Below are positions 37,901 through 50,029 of a DNA stretch of 64,000 nt, in pieces; the first letter of the stretch is position 1; each line of letters starts with the position of its first letter. The stretch is taken from NCBI GenBank assembly GCA_009869945.1, contig WIXG01000040.1, positions 248,001-312,000 of the forward strand. The letters are read 5' to 3'. The position numbers and the translations under genes were made by a program. The notes beneath the pieces are model-generated. The model ran no database searches and was not told the DNA's origin. It worked only from the letters and a program-made list of their open reading frames with translations. This DNA is from Mesaphorura yosii (taxonomy: Eukaryota; Arthropoda; Collembola; Poduromorpha; Tullbergiidae).

Positions 37901-40900
37901 AGGGATGTCCTACTGAATGAAAAAGTTAAAATGCAGAACAAAGTTCCCAAGTCGTAACATTTTCCTTCATTCCTCCCATTCCCATATCAGAGGAACCTTA
38001 TCACATCATGCTCAACTCCTAACATAGAGTCAAAAAAGTTTTCTACTTTTTATCTTGGTAATTACGACAGAAGATAATGTTTGCAACTTCATTACCAACA
38101 CACTGGAAATTAACTCCTGCCCACGTACCTTTCTCTTATCCTTCGATCTCGCAGCCTTCTCCGCCTTTTCAGCCATTCGCTGCATGTCCTCAATTGCTTC
38201 CCTGAGCGCATTTTGCACGTCACGATCTGTCTCCGAGCTCCGAATGCGATTGACAACCTCATCCAACTTTTTAAAAAGTCTGTCATCTTCAGCGTTCTTC
38301 AGAGTTCCCTTCATGTTGGGCACCATCCCACAGAGCTTCATTCGCACGTTCGCGACAGGGTCGTCTGCAACGCGTGTTAATTAGCATTAACTCATTGCAC
38401 TTATTAAAATGTAAGAAATGAAGCTTACCAGCCATGTGAAGCGTCTGTTCGAAAAAGTAATCGCGAAAATACTTCCTAGAGAAGTTGTCCATGATCATTT
38501 TTGACATGAACAAGTACAGCATCCGGTCGTGAAAGCTTTTTCCATTCGCAAAAGCTGCAATAAAAAGCAAAGATGCATTGTCGCACTTAATTCGCACGCG
38601 CAGCAATAAATTGTGTGGGAGTACAGGCTCGTTTGAGGATTTGAATTAAGTTACGACACAAAGGAGACATAAATTCTTCTACTGAAGTGGTCTGGGTCAC
38701 ATCTCAGACAAGACAAGTGTAAGGCGAACATTATACGGTTAAGAGAAACTGCTCTCCAGTGTCTAAATTCACTAAATTGCTTGCAGAAGGTTCACTTCAA
38801 GTGAACCTGGAACTCTGATCCTCATGCAGTGCAGTGCAATGAAAAGCGTTTATTTCAGCTTTTATTTCAAGGGAATGGGAATGGAATGAGTTTCTATTTG
38901 ATTATAGAATGAAAAGAAAGCAATTTAATGCTATGTTACATCCTACATAAACTACTGGAGAAATAAAAGTAGAAACTTGAATCTTATGGTCTGAATTACG
39001 TTCAACTTACAACTTACAACGTAGAAAGAGAAAGAAAGACTACGGAAGAAAGTGCAATGCAACCTAATGCATGTGATAGGAGTCTGATTCACAGAGTCAA
39101 GAGAATTGAGACCAGCCAGTCTATTTCTGCTACCTGCCTCCGTCGTCGTCGCCTGCCAGACGGTGTATCAAAAATAAATATCATAAAGCTATTTTAATGG
39201 AATATAAAATGTAGTGAACACGACCAGAAGAAGAACATTAACCGAGTTAAGATAATCCTTCTTACTTCCTCCAGGAAGCGAGAATGAAATTGACCTGAAC
39301 ATAAAGTAAAGTAATGGCAATGACTTTCTTCCCTTACTTCATGTTACATCTTGCGCGAAAATGCGTCTGGGTGTGAGCATCTTGTACGGGATATAATTTA
39401 GCTGGACACGGCACCTCGGGCCGCAGATGGGCCGTGCCCAGATGGTCTTCTTAACACTCCAAATGACATCAATAAATTATGCTTACAGAATCCGGGAGAA
39501 TTTATGACCTTTTGCTTTGTGCTTTTCAACATTTTTAGCATACTGCATACTTAGTGGGCGGAAGTCAAGTACAACAGTATAAACAGGCTTCGAGCCCACC
39601 ACCCGTTGCTGTCGACGATCGCGTGCTTCCAGAGAATGAGTGAAAACAATTTATAAGCCCGCTTTGCCATCCTCATTCACGCTGATCGCGATCGCACGCA
39701 CCACTCTAATCTCGAACTTGTGCTTTCACTTCACCGTTTCATAATACGTCATGGATAACACGTCTTCGTAGCGCTTGCTTGCGTTAGCAATGACTCTAAA
39801 CAACCCAACGAGACTTACTTTCTTTGATTTTATGACGAATCTCCTCTCGTTGATTTACGCGTCGGCAATGACGGAGAAATGCGATGATGGTATCAGCTGC
39901 AGCCAGTCTACACGGCATCTGTCTCTGTAAGAGGGATCAAACAAAATACATGATAAGGAATTGAGTATTTCATTATCAATGGAGTCTTAGTCATATTCTA
40001 CATTGAAGGCACTTCTCATCCAATTTGCATAAAATGCACTGGCTAAGTTTTCCTATAAATCTTTTACGATGAATGGGATTCCATCCTAGAACACTGCCCT
40101 TCGGTTCCCGACTAGGCGTCTTACTTAGCGATGAGTTTTCTGGCTTCGAGAATCTGACTCGTATTACAGGCTGGATGAAAACATTTATCAAGCACAACCT
40201 CATGAATTCCTAAGATACTATCAAAACTGAATAAGAGTTTTCATTCAAGGCGATGTCGCAGTTCATATTACATCTCCTACAATGGGAATTTTACCCTCGA
40301 CAAGCTCATGGTGGAATTTTCAAAGGTGCACGTCATCGAAAGCTTTCTCCATTTAACAGCACAAATCGGGCCATGCATAATTTATTAACTACGCGAAAAG
40401 AACTCTATTCAAAGGCCATCATAGACAAGTCCTTGCGTCAAGTTGATGAAAAACGCTTAAGTTGATGAGAAAATTCACCTTCGTCAATTTGTCTACATTC
40501 TCCTTGTGACATTCTTAAAGTCATGCGTCGAACCTTCTAGCTTTTAGTCTAAGTTGCTCGAACACAGTTCCACATTCGCTTCCGGTCTAGGATATACGCT
40601 AAACCCCGTAAACAATTTGATGCAAAATTTGACCTTTTGCATGCCAGAAATGGAATGGAATTTTCCTTAGCTTCCGTGGATTAATTTCCTCGAAGGAGGT
40701 GGGAACGCGAAAAATAGGCTTTTAAGTATGAGAACGTGAACCCACACGAAGGGAGTCATGCACGGTTGGATGTGAAAGCTAATTTCCTTGACACATCACG
40801 CAATCGAAACAGTTTGAGGACATGTATAAAACCCAGATACGACGCACAAACATCAAATGTTGTGGTGTTTGAGTTTTCCCCCACTGCTAATTTACTTACT

Positions 40901-43900
40901 TAGACCACAAATTGGTCGGGTTGAAGCTTAGCTATAGTCGATGGCAAGAATAAGAAAGGACTCATTTTATAGCCCACTCCGTGCATTCCCTTTCAACCGT
41001 GACTGCATTAAAGTTGAGTCCATTTCAAAGGTCGTTACGATTATTACTGCAATACTTACCAGGTGCAAAAGGCGATAGAAGAGATTTGGGACAATGTTGG
41101 CGTAGATATAGTCTCCTGGAACGCAGTACGGCAGAATCGAAAGTTCTGCAATAAAGGGTCATGTAATGATGCAATAAAGTGTAAAGGTGAAACCAAAGAA
41201 GGCTTTCGGTCACCTTCTTCATGTAATTAAAAATATCAGAGTAATTAAAACTTATATTACGTTCTAAAAGTTTCGCATGCATTCGCCAATTAACCGTTCC
41301 TTGCAGTCGTTCCTCACAAAATATGAGTGCTCCACCAACTTCAACCAGTGCTTGAGTCTGTAATGTAATAAATTGGATTTAGTGCATTTAGCGCAAGAAT
41401 AGTGCATATAAGGTAAGGCAGCAGGCAAGCACGAATGCGAGACCGTTCATTAGATTCGGTGATGAGCGACGGTGCAAGCACAAAAGCACAATACTAGAAA
41501 TGAAATGAGTAGGAAGTGTAAATCCGAGGGAGAAGTAGATTAAGTATTATGAAGCTACGTCAATGGAAGTGTTCGCATTATGAACTCGGCCATGTTGTGT
41601 TGTTCAATGCAGAGCTGGACGGAGAATTGCTGGCGAAGAGAGCAATATTTATAATCTCTCTCTACAATCGCACTTTCCCAAGTTCATACTCTTTGTTGTG
41701 ATTTCGTACTATAGCACTACAAGTACAGCACTGAATCATTTTCCCTGTAGTTTTCTCTCGCTGCAATTTTTGCAGCGCGTAATAGTAATAACCATAAATT
41801 TCATTTTTGCTTTCTATTTCTCTGTTCAGTAGAAACTAAGCAGTTAATCTACCCATCCAAACAATCCGAAGCAACACGAAGTGTGTACGCTTGCCGTAGA
41901 AAGACTGCTTTCTCCATTCTCACACTTGTGCTTTGATAAATGCATGCAATTTGTCTTTTAAACACGAGATTGATATCACGAACAGTGAGTTGTGAAAGTA
42001 CTTGCTCCGAGAGCGGTAACTGCATTAACGTTCGCACGCTAACTTTCTGATACTAATGCGGTTAAAGGTAATATGTCCTCATGCACGGCACTAATGATGA
42101 CACAATGAGACGTGCAGACTCAGCAATAAGGAGAAAGATAAGGGAACTACGCTAAGGGCAAGACGAAAAGTTCTGTGTTTGTCGCCAAACTCTAAAGACT
42201 TGTATTATAGGTCCTGTTTCCGACTTTTTGGTTATCACAAGTTGCAGTGAGATCTTGCCACACGTCACCTGCGCCACCACGAAGTAAAAGTTCACGAGAT
42301 ATCTTACCATAACTTCAGGTGAGATGACTCTTCCTCCGACTAAAACTTTCAGTACGTCGCTGATGCAAGGCACAATTGCTTCAATAACTAAAAGATCATC
42401 ATCAGACAGTGCCGTCACAAATTCACCAAAAAGTGCTTGTCCGTGAGGTTCCAGCAGTTGCATTATCTGCAAGGTAATGGGAAGCAGGGGAACTAAATGC
42501 AAAGTGGAAGGTTTTAATAATAAATCGTCATACCGGGTAAATATTCCCAGCCATTGCAGCTCGTACAAGGGGATTGGGATCATGAATCAAGTCCGCAATT
42601 AATGGATGCAAGCCGTTTTTGAAATCCACAAGAGGCTTAGCAAACCTAGATTCACACATGCAATGATTACATCTCGCGGGCATTGTTGGTAAAAATTTGC
42701 AACCTTGACCATGGCTTATGTTGTTTACTTGACAAAACTCGCAAATCCCTTCGCCGCATTAACTCGGCAAGTGTACGCTTGTCCTGTTCCGGTGCCATTT
42801 ACTGACTTCGGGAGCCTTGGAATACCGCCACTACTAATTAATGATGCAGCCTACAATGACAAGTAACGGTTGTCATGCTCTAGGATGCTAGCATCATGTT
42901 TAAACTTACGAATGGTTTTCTCCCACTGACGTTTAAAGTAGCCAGAAAATTGGCAAATCCAGCAGGAAGCTGAAAATAAGATATTTTTCAGTGCGCATAT
43001 TTCATGTGAATCCAAACCACAATTCCAGGAAATCACTTAAATGGGTCTAGTTTCTGGTTGCGTAAATCACGTTTAAATCATAAAGCATGAACGTATTTCA
43101 TTCCGTTAATAAAACCCAAAGAATTGCACTTAAGGGAACAGTAAAAGAAGTGAGCCTTTTCACTGTGATGTCTCTTGAGAGCAATAGCTGCTTTGTGGCA
43201 TTGTTTCGTCAGATTCACGGTTTACGTTGCGTTTATGCGTGGGTTGAGGCATCAACTTTTGGTCATTAACAGTTGGACATAAATACTAACGTGCTCTAAA
43301 ATCATCCTATGCCACATTGCCCATATATTAACTACACAAACTTTCTATTGCAAAATCTCGACTTACGTCAACTCCACTCGGGCGTTCAGTTGCCGTTAAT
43401 CCATACCGACACATTTGCAAGTAAGCGTCGAGAAACCAGAGCTTGTTTTCTCCGTCGAGCCCTTCCGCGTCTAAATATTTCATGTAAAAAGTAGAACATG
43501 AATGAAAGTAGTTTAGTACATTTTCACGCTGAGATAAAGGTAAGCAACATCGAGATACAGTTTAAAAATTTATCACGCTGTTCTCGATGATTTATGCGGA
43601 CAGCAAAGCCCCATATTTCATAAAAATGTTTGGCGCACCTGCGAGCGTAATGGCAATTTCGCCCATGTCCAATGAAAATTCCTGGAGAAGTTGTAAATTA
43701 TTTGTAGAGTACGCTTCCTTCACAATTTTCTTCATGATTTGTAGGATTTCCAGGTATAACGATTTCAGTTCGGGCATGACAAACACTTTTCGGATTGTGA
43801 AAATCACAGACGTCCTCACATACGTGTCGACATCTTTGGCCAGCACATTCAAATACTGCAAAATACTCTCTTTGGACTTGAAGTATTGGCAAATGAGTGG

Positions 43901-45184
43901 GAGTTGGAGACAAATGGTTCCTTTCACAGATGCTTCTGGATCATTGCAGAGAATCCCAACCAGTGGAATCAACTGTTTAGAGCTGTAGTGCAAAAATGTT
44001 AAAATCTCGCAAAAAGTTTGAAAAATAAATAAGCCAGTCCAGCCAGTACGCTTACCCAAAGTCAGGATTGACTTTACTCAGCATTTTCTTCAGCAGAATG
44101 CAAGCCGCCTTTCGACCATTTATCTGACTCTTATCCTTAGCTTTTCCAGTCAGCACTGGAGCGAACTGAAAGTCGTCAAAAATTGTCTATGTGCATGGCC
44201 AGGTCATCTCCTTTTCAAATCGACCAAACTGGCTTACCTCCTGCTCGATTTCGTTTGGGCTAAGAAAACCCATCAAATCTATCATTGAATTTGTCCATGC
44301 CTGTGAAATTGCTAAAAATAGCCGCAAAATCAAATAAAATTTTTACGTTTTAGAAATACTATCACGTGCCAACACAAAGCATCATTATGGGCTTTCACCT
44401 TGGTCATCTGCATCGATATACTGGAAAATCAAATTAAACAACGTTTTAGCTTGTGCCACATTCTTCGGGTACAGCTCACGGCAGGCTCCGACAATGGCTG
44501 CAGCTGCCGAGGTGTGGAAGTTTAGGCGGAGACGCTTCAGTTCCTGCAAGCGAATTTGAAAACTGCCGTCAATTTGAAGAATTTGTGGAAACTCAAAGGT
44601 TTTGACTCGTGATTGCCCTTCCTCACTTGTATAAAGCCTGGCACAAGTTCCTTAAAAGCTCTGTCAGCATTTTCATGGATGAACATGGCGAATTTTTCGG
44701 CAACGAATACGCGCTCCAAACTTTCTGTACTTCTGTGAAGTGCATTCATCAAGTTTAGCCAAAACTGTAGTACCAAGCCAACACGCTTCTTTTAATGTTC
44801 TCTTACTTCAGACAGATTGCTGCTCTTTGAAAGGGATCCAGTTTTTCGTCCGTACTATGTCGCTTAATGTCATCTTTCTGAAAATACGTTTCAGGTGTCA
44901 GATTACGTCTGATTTCTGACCGTTGGAATCGAGATTTTCGAATTAACCTTAAGATCCGACCACACAGCCTGGTCAATGGCATATTCCGCGATGTCCTTTG
45001 GCATTTTTGTGATGCTTGTCCATGAATCCGTTGGCCTGCGACTTAACACGGACCTGGATGATGAGCGACGCAACGCATCTGCAGGTGAGCAGACGCCATA
45101 AGTCTCATGAATAATCTTGCTGTTAACTGCAGCAGGGTTCACCTTGGTCGGCACTGTGGGAGCCTTACCGGCCATCGCCGCCAT
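34978..45184 (-). CDS. PPP4R4: Protein phosphatase 4 regulatory subunit 4 (HEAT repeats)
   Basis: Exons: 45184-44948, 44877-44807, ~44769-44627, 44543-44399, 44311-44238, 44165-44056, 43982-43639, 43470-43367, 42969-42910, 42783-42729, 42645-42534, 42466-42308, 42046-42002, 41357-41261, 41145-41060, 39924-39819, 38554-38429, 38364-38129, 35663-35546, 35425-35173 and 35080-34978: about 927 residues (human 873). HEAT-type helices fill most of it. The closest matches to human PPP4R4 are VNWRMHAKLLE, LIHDPNPLVRAAMAGNIYP, and FSRKYFRDYFFEQTLHMA running into DDPVANVRMKLC. The C-terminus is Pro/Lys-rich and ends PPPAPPRK. The family binds the PP4 catalytic subunit in the cytoplasm. Junctions 2/3 and 9/10 are each off by one base, so those borders are uncertain. 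Ex9 and Ex10 both encode a GFAxF-like segment. The start codon sits in a TISU-like element. Confidence 0.85.
36396..36415. repeat. (ATT)n microsatellite
   Basis: Six ATT units plus AT in the large PPP4R4 intron between exons 18 and 19. Confidence 0.9.
37323..37385. repeat. Purine-rich tract
   Basis: Almost uninterrupted A/G sequence (GAGAGAAAGAGA, then GGAAAGAAGAAAG and similar) in the same PPP4R4 intron. No function can be assigned. Confidence 0.5.
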
Positions 45185-45188
45185 CTTG
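45177..45188 (-). promoter_or_regulatory. TISU-type start context of PPP4R4 (YY1-like)
   Basis: The gene-strand sequence CAAGATGGCGGC fits the TISU consensus SAASATGGCGGC exactly and contains the PPP4R4 ATG. TISU elements act both as YY1-type promoter sites and as initiators on mRNAs with very short 5' UTRs. Confidence 0.6.
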
Positions 45189-45982
45189 CATCCACACAAT
45201 AAAATTTAGTATTTTGCTAAACAAGTCAGGAAAGCAAAGAAAGGAAGGCCTTCAACATTTTATGATCAACTGACCGTTTTCCAGGGTCTTGGAATTTCGA
45301 CTGGGCAGGCAGAAGTCCTCTGTGGTACCTGTTACTCCAACGAATGGTAGGGTAGGTCAATTTGCATAGAAACAATGTGATGGTGGTCGTTTTTCTGAGC
45401 TCCACGATAGTGTTCCGACGGATCCCAAGACGGGTTCCCATTTCTAGACAATTGCGTCCCGGTACATCATCAGATTTGACAACTTGGACTTGTTGAAAGT
45501 AAATGCTCCAGGACGGACCACGGACATAAAAGATGGACCATGCATATCTCAGGTATCAGACGTCAGGATGAATTGTCAATTCCCAATTCAGCTAATTCAG
45601 CGTGTAAACATGAGCTTTGTTCAGCGAAGAGCATGAATTTCGTCATTTACCTGTAGCGTAGTAAGAAACATCCATGCAATGTATTTCGTGCAATCAGAAG
45701 GCTATGGATTTTAGCAGAACTGCTTTCATAAATCCCCAGCGCGAAGAGAGATCTGACAGAAAACAGTTAAATGATCTGACTTTGATATTAGTGTTGATTA
45801 ATTAACTACATTAGTTAGTGATATAAGATAAGACACATTTGTGATTGTGACTAGCATGAATGGAGTTAAAAATACATGGATTGAGTTGTCTGCGGCATTA
45901 GAGTTTCTTACTAGGAGACGCTAGCATTTTAATTTGTAAGGCTTAGTTGATTGTTTGCACTGTACCACAATTTTACTGGACC
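45189..45982. promoter_or_regulatory. Divergent promoter region of PPP4R4 and CMTR1
   Basis: About 800 bases separate the two start codons, which point away from each other. No coding frame in it has motifs. An in-frame TAG lies 36 bases upstream of the CMTR1 ATG. The interval is short enough for a shared bidirectional promoter. Confidence 0.5.
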
Positions 45983-48900
45983 ATGACTTCAACTTCGACG
46001 ACGAGATTGAGTAATGCGTCTGAATGGGATGTGGATGTAACGGCAATTGGTAAAATCAAGTACGATGTCTGTAAAGATGTAAGTGAACTATTTTTTCATT
46101 GCAATTTGTTGTGATTTGATGGTTTACAATTTGCTTTTTGAGTGATTGACCTAGATTGTTCCCTGTTTCTAGAATGTGGAAATTAATGAGAAGCTTTACT
46201 GGTTGCAACGGCCTGAAGACTATGTGATTCCATTGTATGACCTAAATACTCTTCTCTCGTGGAGAACTATGAGCTCAGTTAGTAGGGTCCTCAGGACGGA
46301 GGATTCGTCAAGCTTTGTAAACGCTGACATATATTTACAGTTGTCTACGTCCAAGGTATGTCAAGACCGTGTAAAAACTAGAACTATGTTGTCAACAAGT
46401 GCATTTCAACCATTTTTAATATTAATTTAGGGAGCATTAAGAGAGCACACTATGGAAAATGTACAAAACGCCCGATTAAGATCCAACGCGTTCGAGAATA
46501 TTAGGGAAGGCGGAATATTCATCAACAGAGCTGCAATGAAGATGGCGAATTTGGATGCTATACTTAATTTTCAGCTAACTGATCCTAATTCAGTTATGGC
46601 AGCAAATGATCGGCCATTGGTTGAAAAAACTGAACCACTCTATTTTGCTGACGTCTGCGCTGGACCCGGTGGTTTTTCTGAGTCAGTTCATGATCTCAAA
46701 GATTGCCATTTTCGAAATAATAATGAGACTAATGTTTATAATACACATGCAGGTACTTTTTGTGGCGGAAACGATTTAAGTGTTTCGGCTTTGGATTTAC
46801 CCTGAAAGGAGACCATGATTTCAATTTATCAAGTTTTGCAACTGGAACTGATAACTTTACGGCCTATTATGGTACGATTTTAATTCACATCGCGTATTGG
46901 AAGTGCACAATTTTCGATTTTCACATGTGACATCGCAATTCTATAGGAGATGCAGCAGACGGCAACATCAACAATCCCTTGAATGTTAATTCTCTCATCA
47001 AGTTCATATATGAGAACACAGATAAAAAAGGAGTGCATATCGTGACTGCGGATGGGGTAATTAAGTTTAGCAATGCATTTTTATAAACGGATGGGTAGGG
47101 GTTTTGGACATCAGAGTCACTGACGTTATTCGCTTTATTAGGGGATAGACTTTGGAGGCCAAGAAGAATACCAGGAAATCGTTACCAAACAGATATTACT
47201 GGCTCAAGTGCTGGTCGGAATTTCTCTACTCAGACCCGGTACTAATTACTAACCCTATCATCAATTATGAATGGATTATAATTATGCTGAACTCGAATTA
47301 TCAGGTGGCCACTTCATTTGCAAAACATTTGATCTCTTTACTCGATTCAGCGTGGGGTTAATTTATCTCTTGTCAACATGCTTCAGAAACTTCTGCATTC
47401 ATAAACCCAACACGAGTCGCCCAGCAAACTCTGAACGATACCTCATTTGCCAACACAAACTTCAGAACACATCGAATGTCCAAGCGTACCTGAAGAATTG
47501 TCATGAACTTTTATGGAAGAATAAATCTTTGGGTGAAAATTCTGGGAGCGATATTCTCGAGTTGGTGCAGTTTGAGGTGATTAAGAACGATTCAAAGTTC
47601 ATCGAATATATCAGCAGCTCCAACAACAGGTAACTTTCTACTTTAATATCCTCGGTTTGTTGTTGATGAGTGTGAATTGTCAAGTTGAAATTATTGAAAT
47701 CAGGTTGGCCATTCGCCAAATACTTGGTCTTCAAAAACTACTCGCCTATGCCGAAGACAATTCGCTGTTTGATCCACGACAAAATCAACTCAGGCAGCAG
47801 AGTCTGGAACTTTGGCGTGTTCAGTCGGATAATGAACCGGAAGGGGCAAATTTTCCAAAAGAAAGATTTCAACAAATCAAAGGAAATTCCAGTTTAGGTT
47901 TGAGGCTTTTATTCTCATGCATCCATTCACAAATTGCATGTCTCGTAATTCTCTTTGCGAGGCAAAGGCAACGGGAAACTGAACCTCCTAACTCCACCGT
48001 CTCTTCTATCATGACAGACATCTTAAGTAAGCTTGAAATTGAAATGGTCAAAGCTGACATTTTGGATAGTATTAAGTCTCCTTTCGACTGGAGAGTTGTT
48101 ATTGTCGGCGGATCGTTGAGAAGGCGAGGACATTACTTAGGTAAGTTATAGAAGATGTCAACCAGATGGCATTTGACACCACCAATACTTTGATTTTATA
48201 TACATTTTTAGGTTTCGGCGAAGGCCGGAATTATCTCCTGAATCACAATATATGGCGTGATGTTCCGATAAAATTCAATTTGCCGAAAGATACACTTGTG
48301 TACGGAGAAATAGTCGATGAATTGGTACCACGTGCCAGAGAAAGATCTCTTGCTTTCCACATAATTGACGCTATGATGCTTGCGGGAGAAGATATACGAA
48401 ATCTTCACTTTAACGAAAGGTATTTGTTCATCCTTCCAGCATTGGTATGACTTATGAGTATGACCCACGTCATCGTCAGGGTCAGTACAGAATTGATAAC
48501 TTTAACAATTCTAACTACATTTAGGCATGCACTCTGTCAAATATTTGTGAGAACCCTTGGTAAACCAGGCAAAGGTATGATACCAGTTCGGACGAAACAA
48601 TTTATGAAGATGGAAAATCTCGGTGAATATTACGCAAGCCTGACAAAAAAGGAAGGATTAGCTGGGGAAGCAAATGGCGTATACAGCGAAGGAAACACCA
48701 CAGATGCTCACAATCGTGTTGCAATCAAACCAACTGGGCTACTGTTTTTGAAGATAACTGCTGGTTAGAGAACTGATGATGATTTATGGAATACGTTAAG
48801 AAATATCTTTTTCTCCGAATTAGATCCCTGGATGATGGCATTTTGTAAAAGAGCGAAGTCGAAATACTGGTTCCACACAATTGAAAAGTCGTCGACATTC

Positions 48901-49140
48901 AACCTTCCACCCAAAGCAGTTGCTGACTTCAAGTAAGGCATAACCAAAGTTGGTGATGGGAATTGTCTATTCCCTATGTATTTGTCGTCTAGTTGTACAG
49001 CGAGCAACCGAATGATTTGGATCGTGGCACACTCCGATGAAGAACGCAATAGAAAGGACAAGCCAACAATTTCAGTGTTGCGCAAGGACGAAATTGATCG
49101 ACATATTCAGTCTCTTCTTAGAACTATTACAACAGCGTAA
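45983..49140 (+). CDS. CMTR1: Cap-specific mRNA (nucleoside-2'-O-)-methyltransferase 1
   Basis: Exons: 45983-46078, 46173-46355, 46431-46681, 46753-46871, 46947-47056, 47142-47238, 47305-47629, 47704-48140, 48212-48419, 48525-48763, 48824-48932 and 48993-49140, all in phase, 773 residues. Most introns are 60-110 bases. It methylates the 2'-OH of the first transcribed nucleotide (cap 0 to cap 1). The RrmJ/FtsJ fold is intact: FINRAAMKMANLD carries the first catalytic Lys (~130), DVCAGPGGFSE binds SAM, HIVTADGG holds the Asp, GGHFICKTFDLF the second Lys, and TSRPANSERY the Glu. A guanylyltransferase-like region and a WW-like segment (PWMMAF...YWFHT...FNLP) follow. No N-terminal G-patch is visible, unlike human CMTR1 (835 residues). 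It is head-to-head with PPP4R4. Confidence 0.95.
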
Positions 49141-49196
49141 ACATCTTAGAAGTCTTAAATTATTTGTATTTTTGTATTAGTAATTAATAATCTCGT

Positions 49197-49202
49197 AATA
49201 AA
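49197..49202 (+). terminator. Poly(A) signal of CMTR1
   Basis: AATAAA 57 bases after the CMTR1 stop codon. Confidence 0.7.
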
Positions 49203-49664
49203 TTGACTTTTAGTTATGTTTCGAAAAGGTAGCTTCACGTTGAGTCATCACTAACACTAACTTAGCTTGTAGAGTAATGAGATATCCAATTGTAATGAGC
49301 AATTGGTTCCAGTTGGCACGCGGAAGCTTGGCCGAAACAAAGTGATGATTGCAAAAACACTCACGGTGCAAACAGTGCAAGTCATTTTCTGTTAAATGGT
49401 TAGCATGTGACTGGGTGACCATGAGACTCTTCGAGCACATGCTGCGTTGCGGAAGGCGAAATATGATTGGTGCAGCTTCAAAGTCAAATCTGCGCGTAAG
49501 GTAGGCCAGTCAGTGTTTCGGACAAGATAAGTGCATAATTGAGTTTTTTGCAAAGCTTTGTAATTGCATTTATTTGGTGGTTATTCAGGTCGCATACTTT
49601 CAGTCATTCGTCAGCGGTCCCTGAATTTAGATTGTTGTAGGACACTCAGGATTACAATAATGCG

Positions 49665-50022
49665 ATGAGTTTAACAGAGTCTGAGATTACCATCCGCATT
49701 TTATTCTTCGCTCAAGCGAGAGAGCAAGCACAAAGCCAAGAAGGTTATCTGAAGTTTTCAAGTCGGAGAATAAAATCCAAAGACATTTTCCAAAATCTGC
49801 TCACAAGCTTTCCATCACTTGCTCCATTGCGACACTGCATAATTTTGGCCCTAAACCAGAACTATCTGGACATTGATTCGGATCAAGAATTCGAACTGAG
49901 GCCGACTGACGAAGTCGCTGTCATCCCACCTATCAGTGCCGGTAAGGAGGCTAGAATTCTGATAAACTGCAAAAGTAATAAATTCCATACGCCGTTTGTT
50001 ACGTTTTCGTTGCACAGGATAA
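49665..50022 (+). CDS. MOCS2: Molybdopterin synthase small (sulfur carrier) subunit MOCS2A
   Basis: Two exons, 49665-49941 and 50018-50022, encode 93 residues of the MoaD/ThiS ubiquitin-like fold. Recognisable parts are ITIRILFFAQAREQA, a central ILALNQNYLD and the terminal DEVAVIPPISAG. In the family the C-terminal Gly is thiocarboxylated and donates sulfur to cyclic pyranopterin monophosphate in the large subunit. Human MOCS2A ends ISGG; here splicing joins GCC G to GA TAA, so the tail is Ala-Gly. The start at 49665 is preceded by a two-codon uORF (49660) that overlaps it. The stop lies 7 bases before the MOCS2B start in the same exon, so both subunits come from one mRNA, as in other animals. 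Confidence 0.92.
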
Positions 50023-50029
50023 ACTTACG

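Noticed and set aside
44311..44323. PPP4R4 acceptor TTTCACAG before GCATGG
   Set aside because: It breaks phase with the previous exon; the TTTTTAG acceptor at 44312 restores it and adds ISQAW, matching the human VSNAW.
47898..47974. Possible unspliced intron in CMTR1 exon 8 (hydrophobic stretch LLFSCIHSQIACLVILF)
   Set aside because: GT and AG signals exist, but no pair preserves the reading frame, so the continuous exon is kept even though human CMTR1 lacks this stretch.
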